A DNA stretch of 42,903 nucleotides. It comes from a virus. A model generated the notes under the pieces. That model was not told the origin of the DNA. It searched no databases and saw only the letters and a list, made by a program, of their open reading frames with translations. Made by a program: the position numbers and the translations under genes. This document shows positions 28,883 through 36,335 of this stretch, one piece after another. The stretch spans positions 1 through 42,903 of the IMG/VR virus record IMGVR_UViG_3300042879_001583; one strand, 5' to 3'. Within the stretch, counting starts at the first letter, position 1, and every line of letters starts with the position of its first letter.

Positions 28883-29528
28883 ACCTCCACCTATCATTCC
28901 AACAATAGAACCTCCTGTAACTCGCAGATCAGAACGAACTGTGATACCTGAAATTGATATGCCTATCGTCAATATGCCAGATACAACTATCAAGTATCCT
29001 GTGATTAATGTTCCAACTCAAGAAGAATTTGATGCTGCAGTCAGAGCAGAACAAAGAAAGCAAGAAGAAGAAAAGGAAGAAAAGACTAGAGGACTTCCTG
29101 ATACTCAACCAGTTCTACCACAGGTACAAGTTCCTGTTCAGGATACTCAAGATAATCGGAATATTCCCGATCAACCTTCTACAAATACAAATCTAGGAGT
29201 TCCCATCATTGAAGTACCAATCATCGGGGAAGTTCCCATCCCACCTAAAGAGCAGGTTATTCTTGCTGGCACCACTGCTACTGCTTCTGTCGCTGCGGCT
29301 CTTGTTGGGAAATCTTTGGTGGAATGGATGGTAAACAAAATGAAACCGATTGTTCAACAAATATTTGTAAGGGGTAAGAAACTCCTCAACAAAGATCTTA
29401 CTCCTTATGAACTTCAGGTTTATTTTGCCTTTGAAAAAACTGCTTCACTTAAGAAAGTCAATAAGTTACTCAAAAAAGAACACAAGAAAGAAAAGAAAGA
29501 ACAATACAAAAAGTTTCACGAGAAGTGA
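28851..29528 (+). CDS. Proline-rich membrane-associated protein, fourth of the late operon
   Basis: The 225-aa protein starts with a long Pro/Ile/Val-rich extended region (EIKPIQIRSEPPPIIPTIEP onward), then a charged helix with EEEKEEK, another Pro-rich region, a hydrophobic segment (ILAGTTATASVAAALVGKSL, about residues 136-156) and a very basic C-terminus (LLKKEHKKEKKEQYKKFHEK). The extended region could span the periplasm. It converges on the thermonuclease gene with no gap. Confidence 0.75.
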   Translation: MEIKPIQIRSEPPPIIPTIEPPVTRRSERTVIPEIDMPIVNMPDTTIKYPVINVPTQEEFDAAVRAEQRKQEEEKEEKTRGLPDTQPVLPQVQVPVQDTQDNRNIPDQPSTNTNLGVPIIEVPIIGEVPIPPKEQVILAGTTATASVAAALVGKSLVEWMVNKMKPIVQQIFVRGKKLLNKDLTPYELQVYFAFEKTASLKKVNKLLKKEHKKEKKEQYKKFHEK

Positions 29529-29942
29529 TTACTTTTTACGCTTCGCATCCAGTTCAGCAAAGTTCTTGACTTTTGTTCCACCATCATAAGTCCAGGCATA
29601 ACCTTCAGCAATCATCTGATTGTTCAGCGAAGTCTCTTCACCGTTGATAAACAAGTGCCCGATGATGCGACCATACTTCTCTGTGGAGTCTGGAAGTTCA
29701 GTCTTGATGATAATATCTTTGGCAAATTCTAATCTGTTTTTCAACCAATCCTTTGATTCAAGTCCATATTTCTTTTCTTTCGCATCAGAGGTGCGACTCT
29801 CAGGAGTGTCAACAGCAGCAAGGCGAATCCGTTTAGTAAGAGATATATCGAACCCCAAATCAATATCAGCGTCAATAGTGTCCCCATCGACTACTTTATG
29901 GATTTCTCGAATACGATATATGTATGGGTCTTGATTTGACAT
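29529..29942 (-). CDS. Thermonuclease (staphylococcal nuclease homologue)
   Basis: The 137-aa enzyme has the SNase core: VVDGDTIDADID (Asp19 and Asp21), KRIRLAAVDTPES (Arg40, Asp45, Thr46 and Glu48) and TEKYGRIIGHLF (Arg92), equivalent to the calcium site and catalytic Arg35, Glu43 and Arg87 of the staphylococcal enzyme. It lacks an obvious signal peptide, so it would cut nucleic acid in the cytoplasm, or from virions. A late box CTAAATA (29968-29974) lies 25 nt before the ATG, inside the 70-aa gene. Confidence 0.92.
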   Translation of the reverse strand: MSNQDPYIYRIREIHKVVDGDTIDADIDLGFDISLTKRIRLAAVDTPESRTSDAKEKKYGLESKDWLKNRLEFAKDIIIKTELPDSTEKYGRIIGHLFINGEETSLNNQMIAEGYAWTYDGGTKVKNFAELDAKRKK

Positions 29943-30154
29943 CAGAAAGGAAACTTAATACTCCCAGTATTTAGTTTCGGAATAGGCAATTTCTCAAATG
30001 CCTTATTGACTTGCTTCTCTACAACAGCACCAACAAACTCCTCTGGATTATTCAGAATTTTCTGTGCTTTTTGATAAGTCACATAAGCACCATAACAAAG
30101 TGCTCCACTAATCGCCAGACTTGTCGCTGACAGAATGATCGCTAGGTTCTTCAT
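29942..30154 (-). CDS. Small membrane-anchored protein
   Basis: This 70-aa protein begins MKNLAIILSATSLAISGALC, a hydrophobic anchor or signal sequence, followed by a helical domain (VTYQKAQKILNN, AVVEKQVNKAFEKL) and a Pro-rich end. The start lies 47 nt inside the 50-aa gene in a different frame, and its stop overlaps the thermonuclease ATG (ATGTC/TGA). An embedded arrangement like this is seen in spanin pairs, but no lipobox is present in either. Confidence 0.72.
   Translation of the reverse strand: MKNLAIILSATSLAISGALCYGAYVTYQKAQKILNNPEEFVGAVVEKQVNKAFEKLPIPKLNTGSIKFPF
29968..29974 (-). promoter_or_regulatory. Late promoter for the thermonuclease gene
   Basis: The minus strand reads CTAAATA 25 nt before the ATG at 29942, inside the coding end of the 70-aa gene. 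Confidence 0.6.
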
Positions 30155-30260
30155 CTTTCATCTCCAATGCAGCTAATCGAAGTATATAGTAAATGATATA
30201 CGCCACAAAAGTAAGACCACAAGATAATATTATAAAAACACCCCAAGGAAATTCACCCAT
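30108..30260 (-). CDS. 50-aa single-span membrane protein
   Basis: It begins MGEFPWGVFIILSCGLTFVA, with one membrane helix to about residue 29, then a short acidic tail (EMKDEEPSDHSVSDKSGD). The ATG overlaps the metallopeptidase stop (TAATG). The last 47 nt also encode the start of the 70-aa gene in another frame. A paired lysis function (holin or spanin-like) is possible but not shown. Confidence 0.68.
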   Translation of the reverse strand: MGEFPWGVFIILSCGLTFVAYIIYYILRLAALEMKDEEPSDHSVSDKSGD

Positions 30261-31006
30261 TAGTATTTTCCTTCTACACAATATTCCGATTTTTTATTTG
30301 GAGTATAAGGTTTTAATCCCTCTCTCGGAGTCATCCATCCACAACCAATCAACCATTCCATTGTCATTGGTGTTGGACGAACTTGTTCCCAGAGTGGTCC
30401 CTTAGCACACATCTCCAAATATTTTACGGTTTGACCAGACTGTTCTTCTGCCCAGTTGGCATCTGCCTCCCATGGCACAGCACGACTTTGCATCATTGAT
30501 TCATATGCAAGTCTTGTACTCTTCATTACCCAAGATGGAATCTCAGAATCTTGATGGACTTGTGCCATAAAAGATGTTTCGATCCCACCACCCATACAAT
30601 CCTGAACTACATGCCATCCTTCATGCCTCATCGTTCCTAGAAATTCTCTAGGATCTCTTAAAAGTTCTTCATTTACAAAGAAACGATTGTATTTTGGTTT
30701 ATAAAGTCCGACCGTTCTTGGTGTGAAATATCTACTTTGCCCAACATATACTGGAACATTAACTTTGTTTAGAGCAGTTAGAATATTTTTAATCTCTTCT
30801 CTAAACGGATCAAAAGACTTATCTAAAAGTAAAGCAGAGTCTGGTGTAAGTTGTTCGACTCCTTCTGTACATTCTCTGAGTATCATACAACCCATTGCCG
30901 CAGCACTATATGCGGGAACGGTTGGTTGACTCTTTAATATTTTTTCGGCATTAACTGGAAGTGTAAAGGTTGATAATAACCCAAGTATTGTGAGGATTTT
31001 TTTCAT
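30260..31006 (-). CDS. Secreted zinc metallopeptidase-like protein
   Basis: The 248-aa protein has a signal peptide (MKKILTILGLLSTFTLPVNA) and the motif TMRHEGWHVVQDCMGGG, an HExxH zinc site (His128, Glu129, His132). A plausible third ligand is Glu180 in WEADANWAEE, giving a gluzincin-type layout. Several cysteines (GCMILRECTEG, IGCGW, SEYCVEG) suggest disulfides in the periplasm. It could cut envelope or capsule-associated proteins or peptidoglycan cross-links. It lies among lysis and envelope genes and overlaps both neighbours. Confidence 0.8.
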   Translation of the reverse strand: MKKILTILGLLSTFTLPVNAEKILKSQPTVPAYSAAAMGCMILRECTEGVEQLTPDSALLLDKSFDPFREEIKNILTALNKVNVPVYVGQSRYFTPRTVGLYKPKYNRFFVNEELLRDPREFLGTMRHEGWHVVQDCMGGGIETSFMAQVHQDSEIPSWVMKSTRLAYESMMQSRAVPWEADANWAEEQSGQTVKYLEMCAKGPLWEQVRPTPMTMEWLIGCGWMTPREGLKPYTPNKKSEYCVEGKY

Positions 31007-31203
31007 TCATCCCACCATCCTTCTTGTTTATGAATCCAGACTTTCAGGTCTTTTACATAATTTCTCAAGATCTGGGCCTGTTCTTCATGCCAATAGTCAC
31101 CCGTCTCCATGTGAAGACGGGTGTGATTATCTATTGCTTTGAGAATCTGATGTATCGGAGCATTCCAACACTCCCTCTTTGGAGTGTTCCACTCTCGCGG
31201 CAT
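31003..31203 (-). CDS. Uncharacterised 66-aa protein
   Basis: It begins MPREWNTPKRECWNAPIHQI and is rich in Trp, His and Glu; the middle (LHMETGDYWHEEQAQILRNY) is probably helical. There is no signal peptide. It overlaps the metallopeptidase by ATGA and follows the 38-aa basic protein by 13 nt. Unknown function. Confidence 0.7.
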   Translation of the reverse strand: MPREWNTPKRECWNAPIHQILKAIDNHTRLHMETGDYWHEEQAQILRNYVKDLKVWIHKQEGWWDE

Positions 31204-31216
31204 AATACCTCATTAT

Positions 31217-31333
31217 TTACTTTTTCTTTCCACCGTTTTTTGCCTTTTTGGCAGTTGCGTTTCCCTGATTCTGTTTGGAGTTCTTTTGACCTCCAGCAGA
31301 ACCTTTCTTACCTTTATTTGGTGACTTTGACAT
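31217..31333 (-). CDS. 38-aa strongly basic protein
   Basis: It begins MSKSPNKGKKGSAGGQKNSK and consists mostly of Lys, Gly, Asn and Ser with no hydrophobic core, so it is probably disordered and nucleic-acid binding. AGGAG precedes the start, which overlaps the stop of the previous gene as TAATG. It may condense DNA or bind RNA; this is inferred from composition only. Confidence 0.68.
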   Translation of the reverse strand: MSKSPNKGKKGSAGGQKNSKQNQGNATAKKAKNGGKKK

Positions 31334-31674
31334 TATGCTCCTGTGCGGGGTTGGACATATCCTTCACCCTCATCAACCTTTGTTTCCAGTGCTTCTACTC
31401 TTGCCTCAAGAGTTTCTGGAGCAGGTGGTTCTGGTGGAGTTTCTACTACTTCTTCTCTGCGTGGTTCTTCTTTCTTTTCATCTTCTTCATCACCACCCTT
31501 CTTCATTGTATTAATACCAAAGGTAGCGGCAGAAGCAGTAAAGACCGTCGCAATGAAAGTGGGGTCCATCTTGGATAGAGCCCCAGCATAACTAGCAGTT
31601 AGAAGAGCAGCAGACCATCCTAGGATGGCAATACGAATTACTTGCCCCAAAGCATTCTCCTTTTTCTTGTCCAT
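31333..31674 (-). CDS. Small membrane protein with acidic coiled-coil tail
   Basis: With the ATG at 31674 the protein has 113 aa. It starts MDKKKENALGQVIRIAILGW, has hydrophobic segments (ILGWSAALLTASYAGAL and PTFIATVFTASAATFGIN), then a highly charged, Glu/Pro-rich region ending in a coiled-coil-like LEARVEALETKVDEGEGY. A longer frame upstream runs into the barrel gene and lacks a ribosome site. The late box CTAAATA (31701-31707) is 26 nt upstream. Two spans plus a charged tail are compatible with a holin, but this is only a suggestion. Confidence 0.7.
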   Translation of the reverse strand: MDKKKENALGQVIRIAILGWSAALLTASYAGALSKMDPTFIATVFTASAATFGINTMKKGGDEEDEKKEEPRREEVVETPPEPPAPETLEARVEALETKVDEGEGYVQPRTGA

Positions 31675-31700
31675 CAGTGTCCGTGTGATGAAGTCTGTCT

Positions 31701-31723
31701 TATTTAGGTTTTTAGAACCTAAA
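31701..31723 (-). promoter_or_regulatory. Late promoter merged with a hairpin at a gene end
   Basis: The minus strand has TTTAGGTT/AACCTAAA (31703-31723) with the barrel gene's stop codon in the loop. The 3' arm forms part of CTAAATA (31701-31707), the late promoter of the next gene. There is no U-tract. Confidence 0.6.
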
Positions 31724-34036
31724 CTTGACCTTAGCAGCAACAGAATTATTAGTAACTCCGTTGTTTACTCCGTGAGAACCCTCAACAAATAACATTTCTT
31801 TATAATCTACAGAAGCAGTTACATCATAAGAACTATCAGTTCCATAAGAACCTTCTACACTAACACCAAAGAGATCCTTTTTCTTACCACCAAAACGAGT
31901 TTCAAGTTTGAGACCCGCTTCACCAATATGAGTGGTTTGATTAAAGTCACCAACACTTCTTGCAGACTGAATAGACCCAGTTTCAGTGTAAGCATTTCTG
32001 TTTACATTCTGAACGGTATAACCGATAAATGGTTTTACTGCCTTATGTAAATGCCAATATAAACGATTAGACACCCACCACTCAGAACCAGTTGTTTCAC
32101 CAGCATTATTAAAGACACCTTCTACAGTTCTATTATACTTATAGTTGCTGTTCGCAATCGCAGCATTTGTATTCAGAGTGAATGTATTACCTCTGAGTTC
32201 ACTGAATACTCCGAAGTGATCTTTGGTCTGCTGTGTCCTTGAGTCAACACCATTAAGGTTTATGTTGATTTTATTATACTGGAAACCAAGAGTCCAACCC
32301 TTAGTTACATCAAACTCAAATCCACCACCAAAGATCTTGGAATCTGCGTTGTATCCATCAGCATTGTAGGATTGAACAAATCTATTGTTCTCAAATACTC
32401 TTAATCTTTGCTTACCTGTGGTTGGTTCATGATTCAGAAGTCCATTAATACCATCATTAATTCCATCAAGAACTTCTAGTTGATCTACACGACCAAAGAG
32501 AGAATCATAAGTATGAGAAATCGTAACATCATTCCAGAGTTCATAAGTATCAACAGGAGTTCCGTTGGTTACAGTTTCATTTCCAGAAGCATCAGTCGTT
32601 GTTGTAACTGGTGTTGTGGTGATGGTTCTGACCATCGGAGTTGTTGTGGTCTTCGTATGATGTCTTGCGATTCTCTGAACTCCTTTGTTTTCAGAAGCAT
32701 CGTGTTCAGTGAGTGTGATATTTACAACTGGAAGATTTGAAGACTGAACAGATGCCTGAGCAACTGATGGTCTTGTGATTGCGGTTGAGTCAAGTGCGGT
32801 TGCAGTTACAACAGAAGTTGGAGAACCATTTACAGAAGAAGTGGTTACAACTGGTGTTCCTGATGAAGTTGTTGTGGAACCATCAGAATATGTGGTAGTT
32901 GTAACTGGTGTTGTTGTGGTAGTTGTGGTATCAACTGGCGTTGTAGTAACTACGGTATCAGTATAAGTTATAACTCTTGGATTTCCATCAGCATCAGTAT
33001 CTGTAACAGTTCTAGTTACATAAGTCGTCGCAGAACTTGATGATGTAGAAGTAGAACTTGTAACCGTATTTGTGGTTGTAGTTCCTGTGACTGTTGGTGT
33101 AGAAGGAGTTGTGGGAGCAGAAGCAGAACCAGCATCAACAACAGTAAAGGTTGATGGAGTAGAACCACCAGCACCACCAGCAACAGCACCAGAACCAGCA
33201 GCAAACGCAGAAGGTCCAAAAATATATGCGTATTGAATATTTACAATATCTCCAGCAGAAATGCCAGAGAACATAAATCCAAGACCGATGGTGTGGTCTC
33301 CACTTGGACCACCATTTGTTCCATTATAATAATCTTCTGGGTTTGTAGACCAACCAGCACTGATTCCAGAGTTTACACCACCAATCTGACCTGTGAATAG
33401 ACCTAATGCATACTTGGATACTAGTGCTTCAGAAAGGACAACGTTGGTTGCTGGAATACCACCAGCATATCCTCTAGTATTATCTGTTCTAGAACTATCT
33501 CCTGCTGCTGCTCTAGCGTCTGGATCTGTAAATCTACCAAAGTAAAGCGTAGGAACATTAATTAGAAACTCTAAACGAGTATTGATATCAACAAACTGTT
33601 GGTTATCATTAAAACGATAGTCGTGTTCTATATTAAACTCGGTAACAGATCCCGACCATACAGCACGATTATCATAAGTCAATCCGCGATATGAAACACC
33701 AGAATAATCTACAAGTGTTCCAGTAATCTGTGCTCCTCCAACACTATTATTGTTATTATAATAGTTGAAAAGAACAGTTGAACCATCTTTACCTCTAACA
33801 GTAAATCCTTCAAAAGGATTTCCAGGAGTCAGGTAATCGTATGCTGGATTGAACGTTGCGGTTCCAGTTGAATCATACTGAATACCAGGAGAAGTTGCTC
33901 CACCAGAACCAACGGTTCCAGCATCGTTAACTCCAATCTTTACATAGTTCCCCTGTAAAGTAAGGGGTGCAGCGATTGCACTACTACCCATCAAAAGAGC
34001 AGACGCTGCTGCAAGCGCCCTTTTAGCGTAAGACAT
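31712..34036 (-). CDS. Autotransporter-like outer-membrane beta-barrel protein
   Basis: This 774-aa protein has a signal peptide (MSYAKRALAAASALLMGSSA), a globular N-terminal domain (to about 270), then a long Thr/Ser/Val-rich low-complexity stretch (about 280-410, e.g. TTTTTTPVTTTTYSDGSTTT), a second domain, and a C-terminal region of alternating hydrophobic/polar strands ending in KVKFRF, the terminal Phe expected for BAM-inserted barrels. No adhesin family was identified. It may sit in the host outer membrane or be a host-recognition fibre. A GATAAATA late box is 140 nt upstream (34176-34183). Confidence 0.75.
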   Translation of the reverse strand: MSYAKRALAAASALLMGSSAIAAPLTLQGNYVKIGVNDAGTVGSGGATSPGIQYDSTGTATFNPAYDYLTPGNPFEGFTVRGKDGSTVLFNYYNNNNSVGGAQITGTLVDYSGVSYRGLTYDNRAVWSGSVTEFNIEHDYRFNDNQQFVDINTRLEFLINVPTLYFGRFTDPDARAAAGDSSRTDNTRGYAGGIPATNVVLSEALVSKYALGLFTGQIGGVNSGISAGWSTNPEDYYNGTNGGPSGDHTIGLGFMFSGISAGDIVNIQYAYIFGPSAFAAGSGAVAGGAGGSTPSTFTVVDAGSASAPTTPSTPTVTGTTTTNTVTSSTSTSSSSATTYVTRTVTDTDADGNPRVITYTDTVVTTTPVDTTTTTTTPVTTTTYSDGSTTTSSGTPVVTTSSVNGSPTSVVTATALDSTAITRPSVAQASVQSSNLPVVNITLTEHDASENKGVQRIARHHTKTTTTPMVRTITTTPVTTTTDASGNETVTNGTPVDTYELWNDVTISHTYDSLFGRVDQLEVLDGINDGINGLLNHEPTTGKQRLRVFENNRFVQSYNADGYNADSKIFGGGFEFDVTKGWTLGFQYNKININLNGVDSRTQQTKDHFGVFSELRGNTFTLNTNAAIANSNYKYNRTVEGVFNNAGETTGSEWWVSNRLYWHLHKAVKPFIGYTVQNVNRNAYTETGSIQSARSVGDFNQTTHIGEAGLKLETRFGGKKKDLFGVSVEGSYGTDSSYDVTASVDYKEMLFVEGSHGVNNGVTNNSVAAKVKFRF

Positions 34037-34175
34037 AAAAAGTCCTCTATGACTCAGTGTGTACTAAACGAAACAAACTAAAGTTGTTTAAAAGTAAAGT
34101 ATTCACCAAGTCTCAGAGGACTCGGGGTATGTAGATTCAGACCAGTTAAGATCAAGAATCAGTAATGATTGTAAC

Positions 34176-34183
34176 TATTTATC
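34176..34183 (-). promoter_or_regulatory. Possible late promoter of the barrel gene
   Basis: The minus strand reads GATAAATA, overlapping the end of the lysozyme gene and 140 nt before the barrel ATG. The long leader between has no ORF of note. Confidence 0.45.
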
Positions 34184-34850
34184 CCTTCTTCCAGGCTTCA
34201 CCCTCTGCCTTACGGCGTCTTGCGAGACCTGCTTCCACATTAGAACCAGGATTGCGGTAGAGATAAAGAGCATCAGGAACTAAGTCCCACTCCTTATTCT
34301 TCAGGCGTTTAGTAATAGTATTAAAGTTATCACCACCGTAGAAACCAGCGCCGAGATTATAAGCAAAGCTGAGAAGAGCGCCTCTTTTTCCATCTGACAT
34401 TTCCCCCCAATGTGGAATTTTACGAAGTGCAGGAAGAAACTGGTTCTTGCACTGACTAATCAATAGTTCATCAGCTTCCTGTTGTGTGATTTGATCACCG
34501 AGTTTAAATGGTGAACCGTCCTTCTTACGAGTGGAACCCCAACCAATTGTGATTGGAAGATTACCCGTGAGAGGATCGGGATATGCCTTTAGATGACATC
34601 CCTCAAACTCTTTGATCAACTTAATGCCCATTTGTGGGACATCATCACCACTCGTTACAGGAGCTGCAGCAGCAGGAGCCGCGGCTGGTGCAGCACTAGT
34701 CTTTTTTCCGCGATAAATCTCTGCCCAATCTACATTGTCCTCAAGGAACTTAACTGGGAGGTTATCTTCTAACCACTGAACTGCTTTAACGTGATTAGGA
34801 TTCTTCTCGTCATAAAACTTGAAGAAGTTGTGTAGATCAATTCTTGCCAT
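34179..34850 (-). CDS. GH24 (T4-type) lysozyme with an N-terminal module
   Basis: The 223-aa endolysin hydrolyses peptidoglycan. Its N-terminal ~45 aa (LHNFFKFYDEKNPNHVKAVQ) form a module shared with the C39-like protein upstream, followed by an Ala/Pro linker (about 52-66) and a GH24 domain: LIKEFEGCHLKAYPDPLTG with Glu83 and Asp92, and ITIGWGST with Thr101, equivalent to Glu11, Asp20 and Thr26 of T4 lysozyme. No signal peptide is present, so it needs a holin or is part of the virion. Confidence 0.93.
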   Translation of the reverse strand: MARIDLHNFFKFYDEKNPNHVKAVQWLEDNLPVKFLEDNVDWAEIYRGKKTSAAPAAAPAAAAPVTSGDDVPQMGIKLIKEFEGCHLKAYPDPLTGNLPITIGWGSTRKKDGSPFKLGDQITQQEADELLISQCKNQFLPALRKIPHWGEMSDGKRGALLSFAYNLGAGFYGGDNFNTITKRLKNKEWDLVPDALYLYRNPGSNVEAGLARRRKAEGEAWKKG

Positions 34851-34983
34851 TGTTGCCTCCTATATTTGGAAAGTATATATCGAATAATTCACTTGCTTCT
34901 TTGTGTTTACCGTGATTTGTGAGTTTTTTCACTTCTTCCAGAATTTTTTTCTTAAACTCAGTCGAAGATCCTTCCCCACCCAT
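34837..34983 (-). CDS. Uncharacterised 48-aa protein between lysozyme and C39-like genes
   Basis: The start at 34983 is chosen because AGGAGG lies 5 nt before it; the open frame extends further upstream inside the C39-like gene without a ribosome site. The protein begins MGGEGSSTEFKKKILEEVKK and is helical and charged. It overlaps both neighbours (25 nt and 14 nt). Function unknown. Confidence 0.68.
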   Translation of the reverse strand: MGGEGSSTEFKKKILEEVKKLTNHGKHKEASELFDIYFPNIGGNNGKN

Positions 34984-35629
34984 CATTACCTCCTGGGCAC
35001 CAACGATGCTTGAGAACTGCTTTGGTGTAAATGGTCTTCTTACCATTTGTCACGGGACCAGTATAGTTATCGTTCAGAGAACCATAAGGATCGTTTACAT
35101 AGTATCCTTTGCCGTCTGGTGTCTTACCGATAACTACACACATGTGCCCACCAGTAGGGTTAGATAAAGAACCGCGATGCAGGATACCAATAACAACAGG
35201 TTTCCCAGCATCAAGACTCTTATCAATGTCAGCAAAAGAAAGATTGTAACTAAAGTGTGACTTAACTCCATAACCTGCCAGAACTTTTGTCTGTACCGCA
35301 TGGTCAGTCGTATCGCCAATCGCAAATACTTTTTTGACATACTCATCATCACCTTTAATGCTTCCTGGTTTGAGGAACGCAAGGCACATAGCGCACGATG
35401 AACTGTTACAAGTTCTATGTGCATCTCTGTAGTTGTCTACTTGATTAAAATATGGAACTGCAAGAACTGCTGGCGTTGGTGGTTTGGTTCTAAAAATACC
35501 AATCCAGTCAGTCTCCGAATCATCCATAAATTGAGCAGGAAGGTTATCTTCTAACCACTGAACTGCTGCTACGTGATTTGAATTGCTATCGTCGTAAAAC
35601 TTAAAAAAGTTATGAAGATCTAGGGTCAT
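34958..35629 (-). CDS. C39-like cysteine peptidase with an N-terminal module
   Basis: The 223-aa protein starts with the same module as the lysozyme (LHNFFKFYDDSNSNHVAAVQ, then WLEDNLP). After a Pro-rich linker comes a Peptidase_C39_2-like domain: VPYFNQVDNYRDAHRTCNSS with the likely nucleophile Cys74, GGHMCVVIG with His162, and YVNDPYGS with Asp180. It would cut peptides, possibly peptidoglycan stems or virion proteins. No signal peptide. It precedes the lysozyme gene, so both may be targeted to the same place. Confidence 0.82.
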   Translation of the reverse strand: MTLDLHNFFKFYDDSNSNHVAAVQWLEDNLPAQFMDDSETDWIGIFRTKPPTPAVLAVPYFNQVDNYRDAHRTCNSSSCAMCLAFLKPGSIKGDDEYVKKVFAIGDTTDHAVQTKVLAGYGVKSHFSYNLSFADIDKSLDAGKPVVIGILHRGSLSNPTGGHMCVVIGKTPDGKGYYVNDPYGSLNDNYTGPVTNGKKTIYTKAVLKHRWCPGGNDGWGRIFD

Positions 35630-35813
35630 CTTCTTCTTCTCCTATGTACTCTAGTGAAACAATATCATGTTCTTCAATTTCGGGATTTAACCACTCACAA
35701 AACTCAATTCTAACTGAGTATGCGTTTTCATAATCTTTGTTTTCACATAGAAAATGAATTCTATCAAGTGCCCAATCATGAGATTGCTTCAGAGTCGTCT
35801 CTAGAGTTTGCAT
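35610..35813 (-). CDS. Uncharacterised 67-aa acidic protein
   Basis: It begins MQTLETTLKQSHDWALDRIH, is helical, and ends with an acidic tail (YIGEEEDDPRSS). The start lies 38 nt inside the GIY-YIG gene and its end overlaps the C39-like gene by 20 nt. No family was recognised. Confidence 0.7.
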   Translation of the reverse strand: MQTLETTLKQSHDWALDRIHFLCENKDYENAYSVRIEFCEWLNPEIEEHDIVSLEYIGEEEDDPRSS

Positions 35814-36231
35814 AGAAATAATCCTTTCGCATATAGCGACCTAATATGTTCGAATTATAATACGCAGGTTCTCCAGAGTCAAGAGCCTCTGTCAACACAT
35901 TATTTATGAAAAGTTGTCTTGTTTCTTCGAAGTTACACTGTCCTTTTGTTTTATGGAGACTAAGTATTGTTCTGTCGCAGGATGCTTTTCCCCAAATGTC
36001 AATATCGGATTTGAGTTCAGGACAGGAGCCGTAATATCTTTTCCAATCGGACTCTGACTTAACTTTTCTAGATTTTCCTCTTGGTGTGCGGAAAGACCAG
36101 AAATACTTTCTACCAATATAACTACGACCAGTTTTATTGCAGTGAATATGATAAACAAAACCAAAACTATCTTGAATATCAGAAGACTCAAAAATTTCCC
36201 CATTGAATCTCCAGGGATTTTCATAACTCAT
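35776..36231 (-). CDS. GIY-YIG-like endonuclease
   Basis: The 151-aa protein contains DSFGFVYHIHCNKTGRSYIG followed by RKYFWSF, matching the GIY-YIG pattern (FVY...YIGR). The later SESDWKRYYGSCPELKSDI and ETRQLFINNVL resemble the rest of the catalytic fold as found in T4-type phage nucleases. It may cut DNA during recombination or act as a homing enzyme. A GATAAATA late box (36254-36261) lies 22 nt upstream, and a composite terminator-promoter lies beyond that. Confidence 0.75.
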   Translation of the reverse strand: MSYENPWRFNGEIFESSDIQDSFGFVYHIHCNKTGRSYIGRKYFWSFRTPRGKSRKVKSESDWKRYYGSCPELKSDIDIWGKASCDRTILSLHKTKGQCNFEETRQLFINNVLTEALDSGEPAYYNSNILGRYMRKDYFYANSRDDSEAIS

Positions 36232-36253
36232 ACTAAGAATCTTTATGAGCTAT

Positions 36254-36261
36254 TATTTATC
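36254..36261 (-). promoter_or_regulatory. Late promoter for the GIY-YIG gene
   Basis: The minus strand reads GATAAATA 22 nt before the ATG at 36231. Confidence 0.65.
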
Positions 36262-36279
36262 TCTAACCCTAGCAAAGCG

Positions 36280-36314
36280 ATTCTAGCAATAAAAAAGGGG
36301 GTTTGTCAACCCCC
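36280..36314 (-). promoter_or_regulatory. Composite terminator plus promoter
   Basis: On the minus strand GGGGGTT-GAC-AAACCCCC followed by TTTTTT (36291-36314) terminates the 812-aa gene. Its apex is TTGACA (36304-36309), with TAGAAT 18 bp on (36280-36285). It is nearly the same sequence as the element after pstS. Confidence 0.68.
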
Positions 36315-36335
36315 AAGAATTATGTTAGGATGGGA

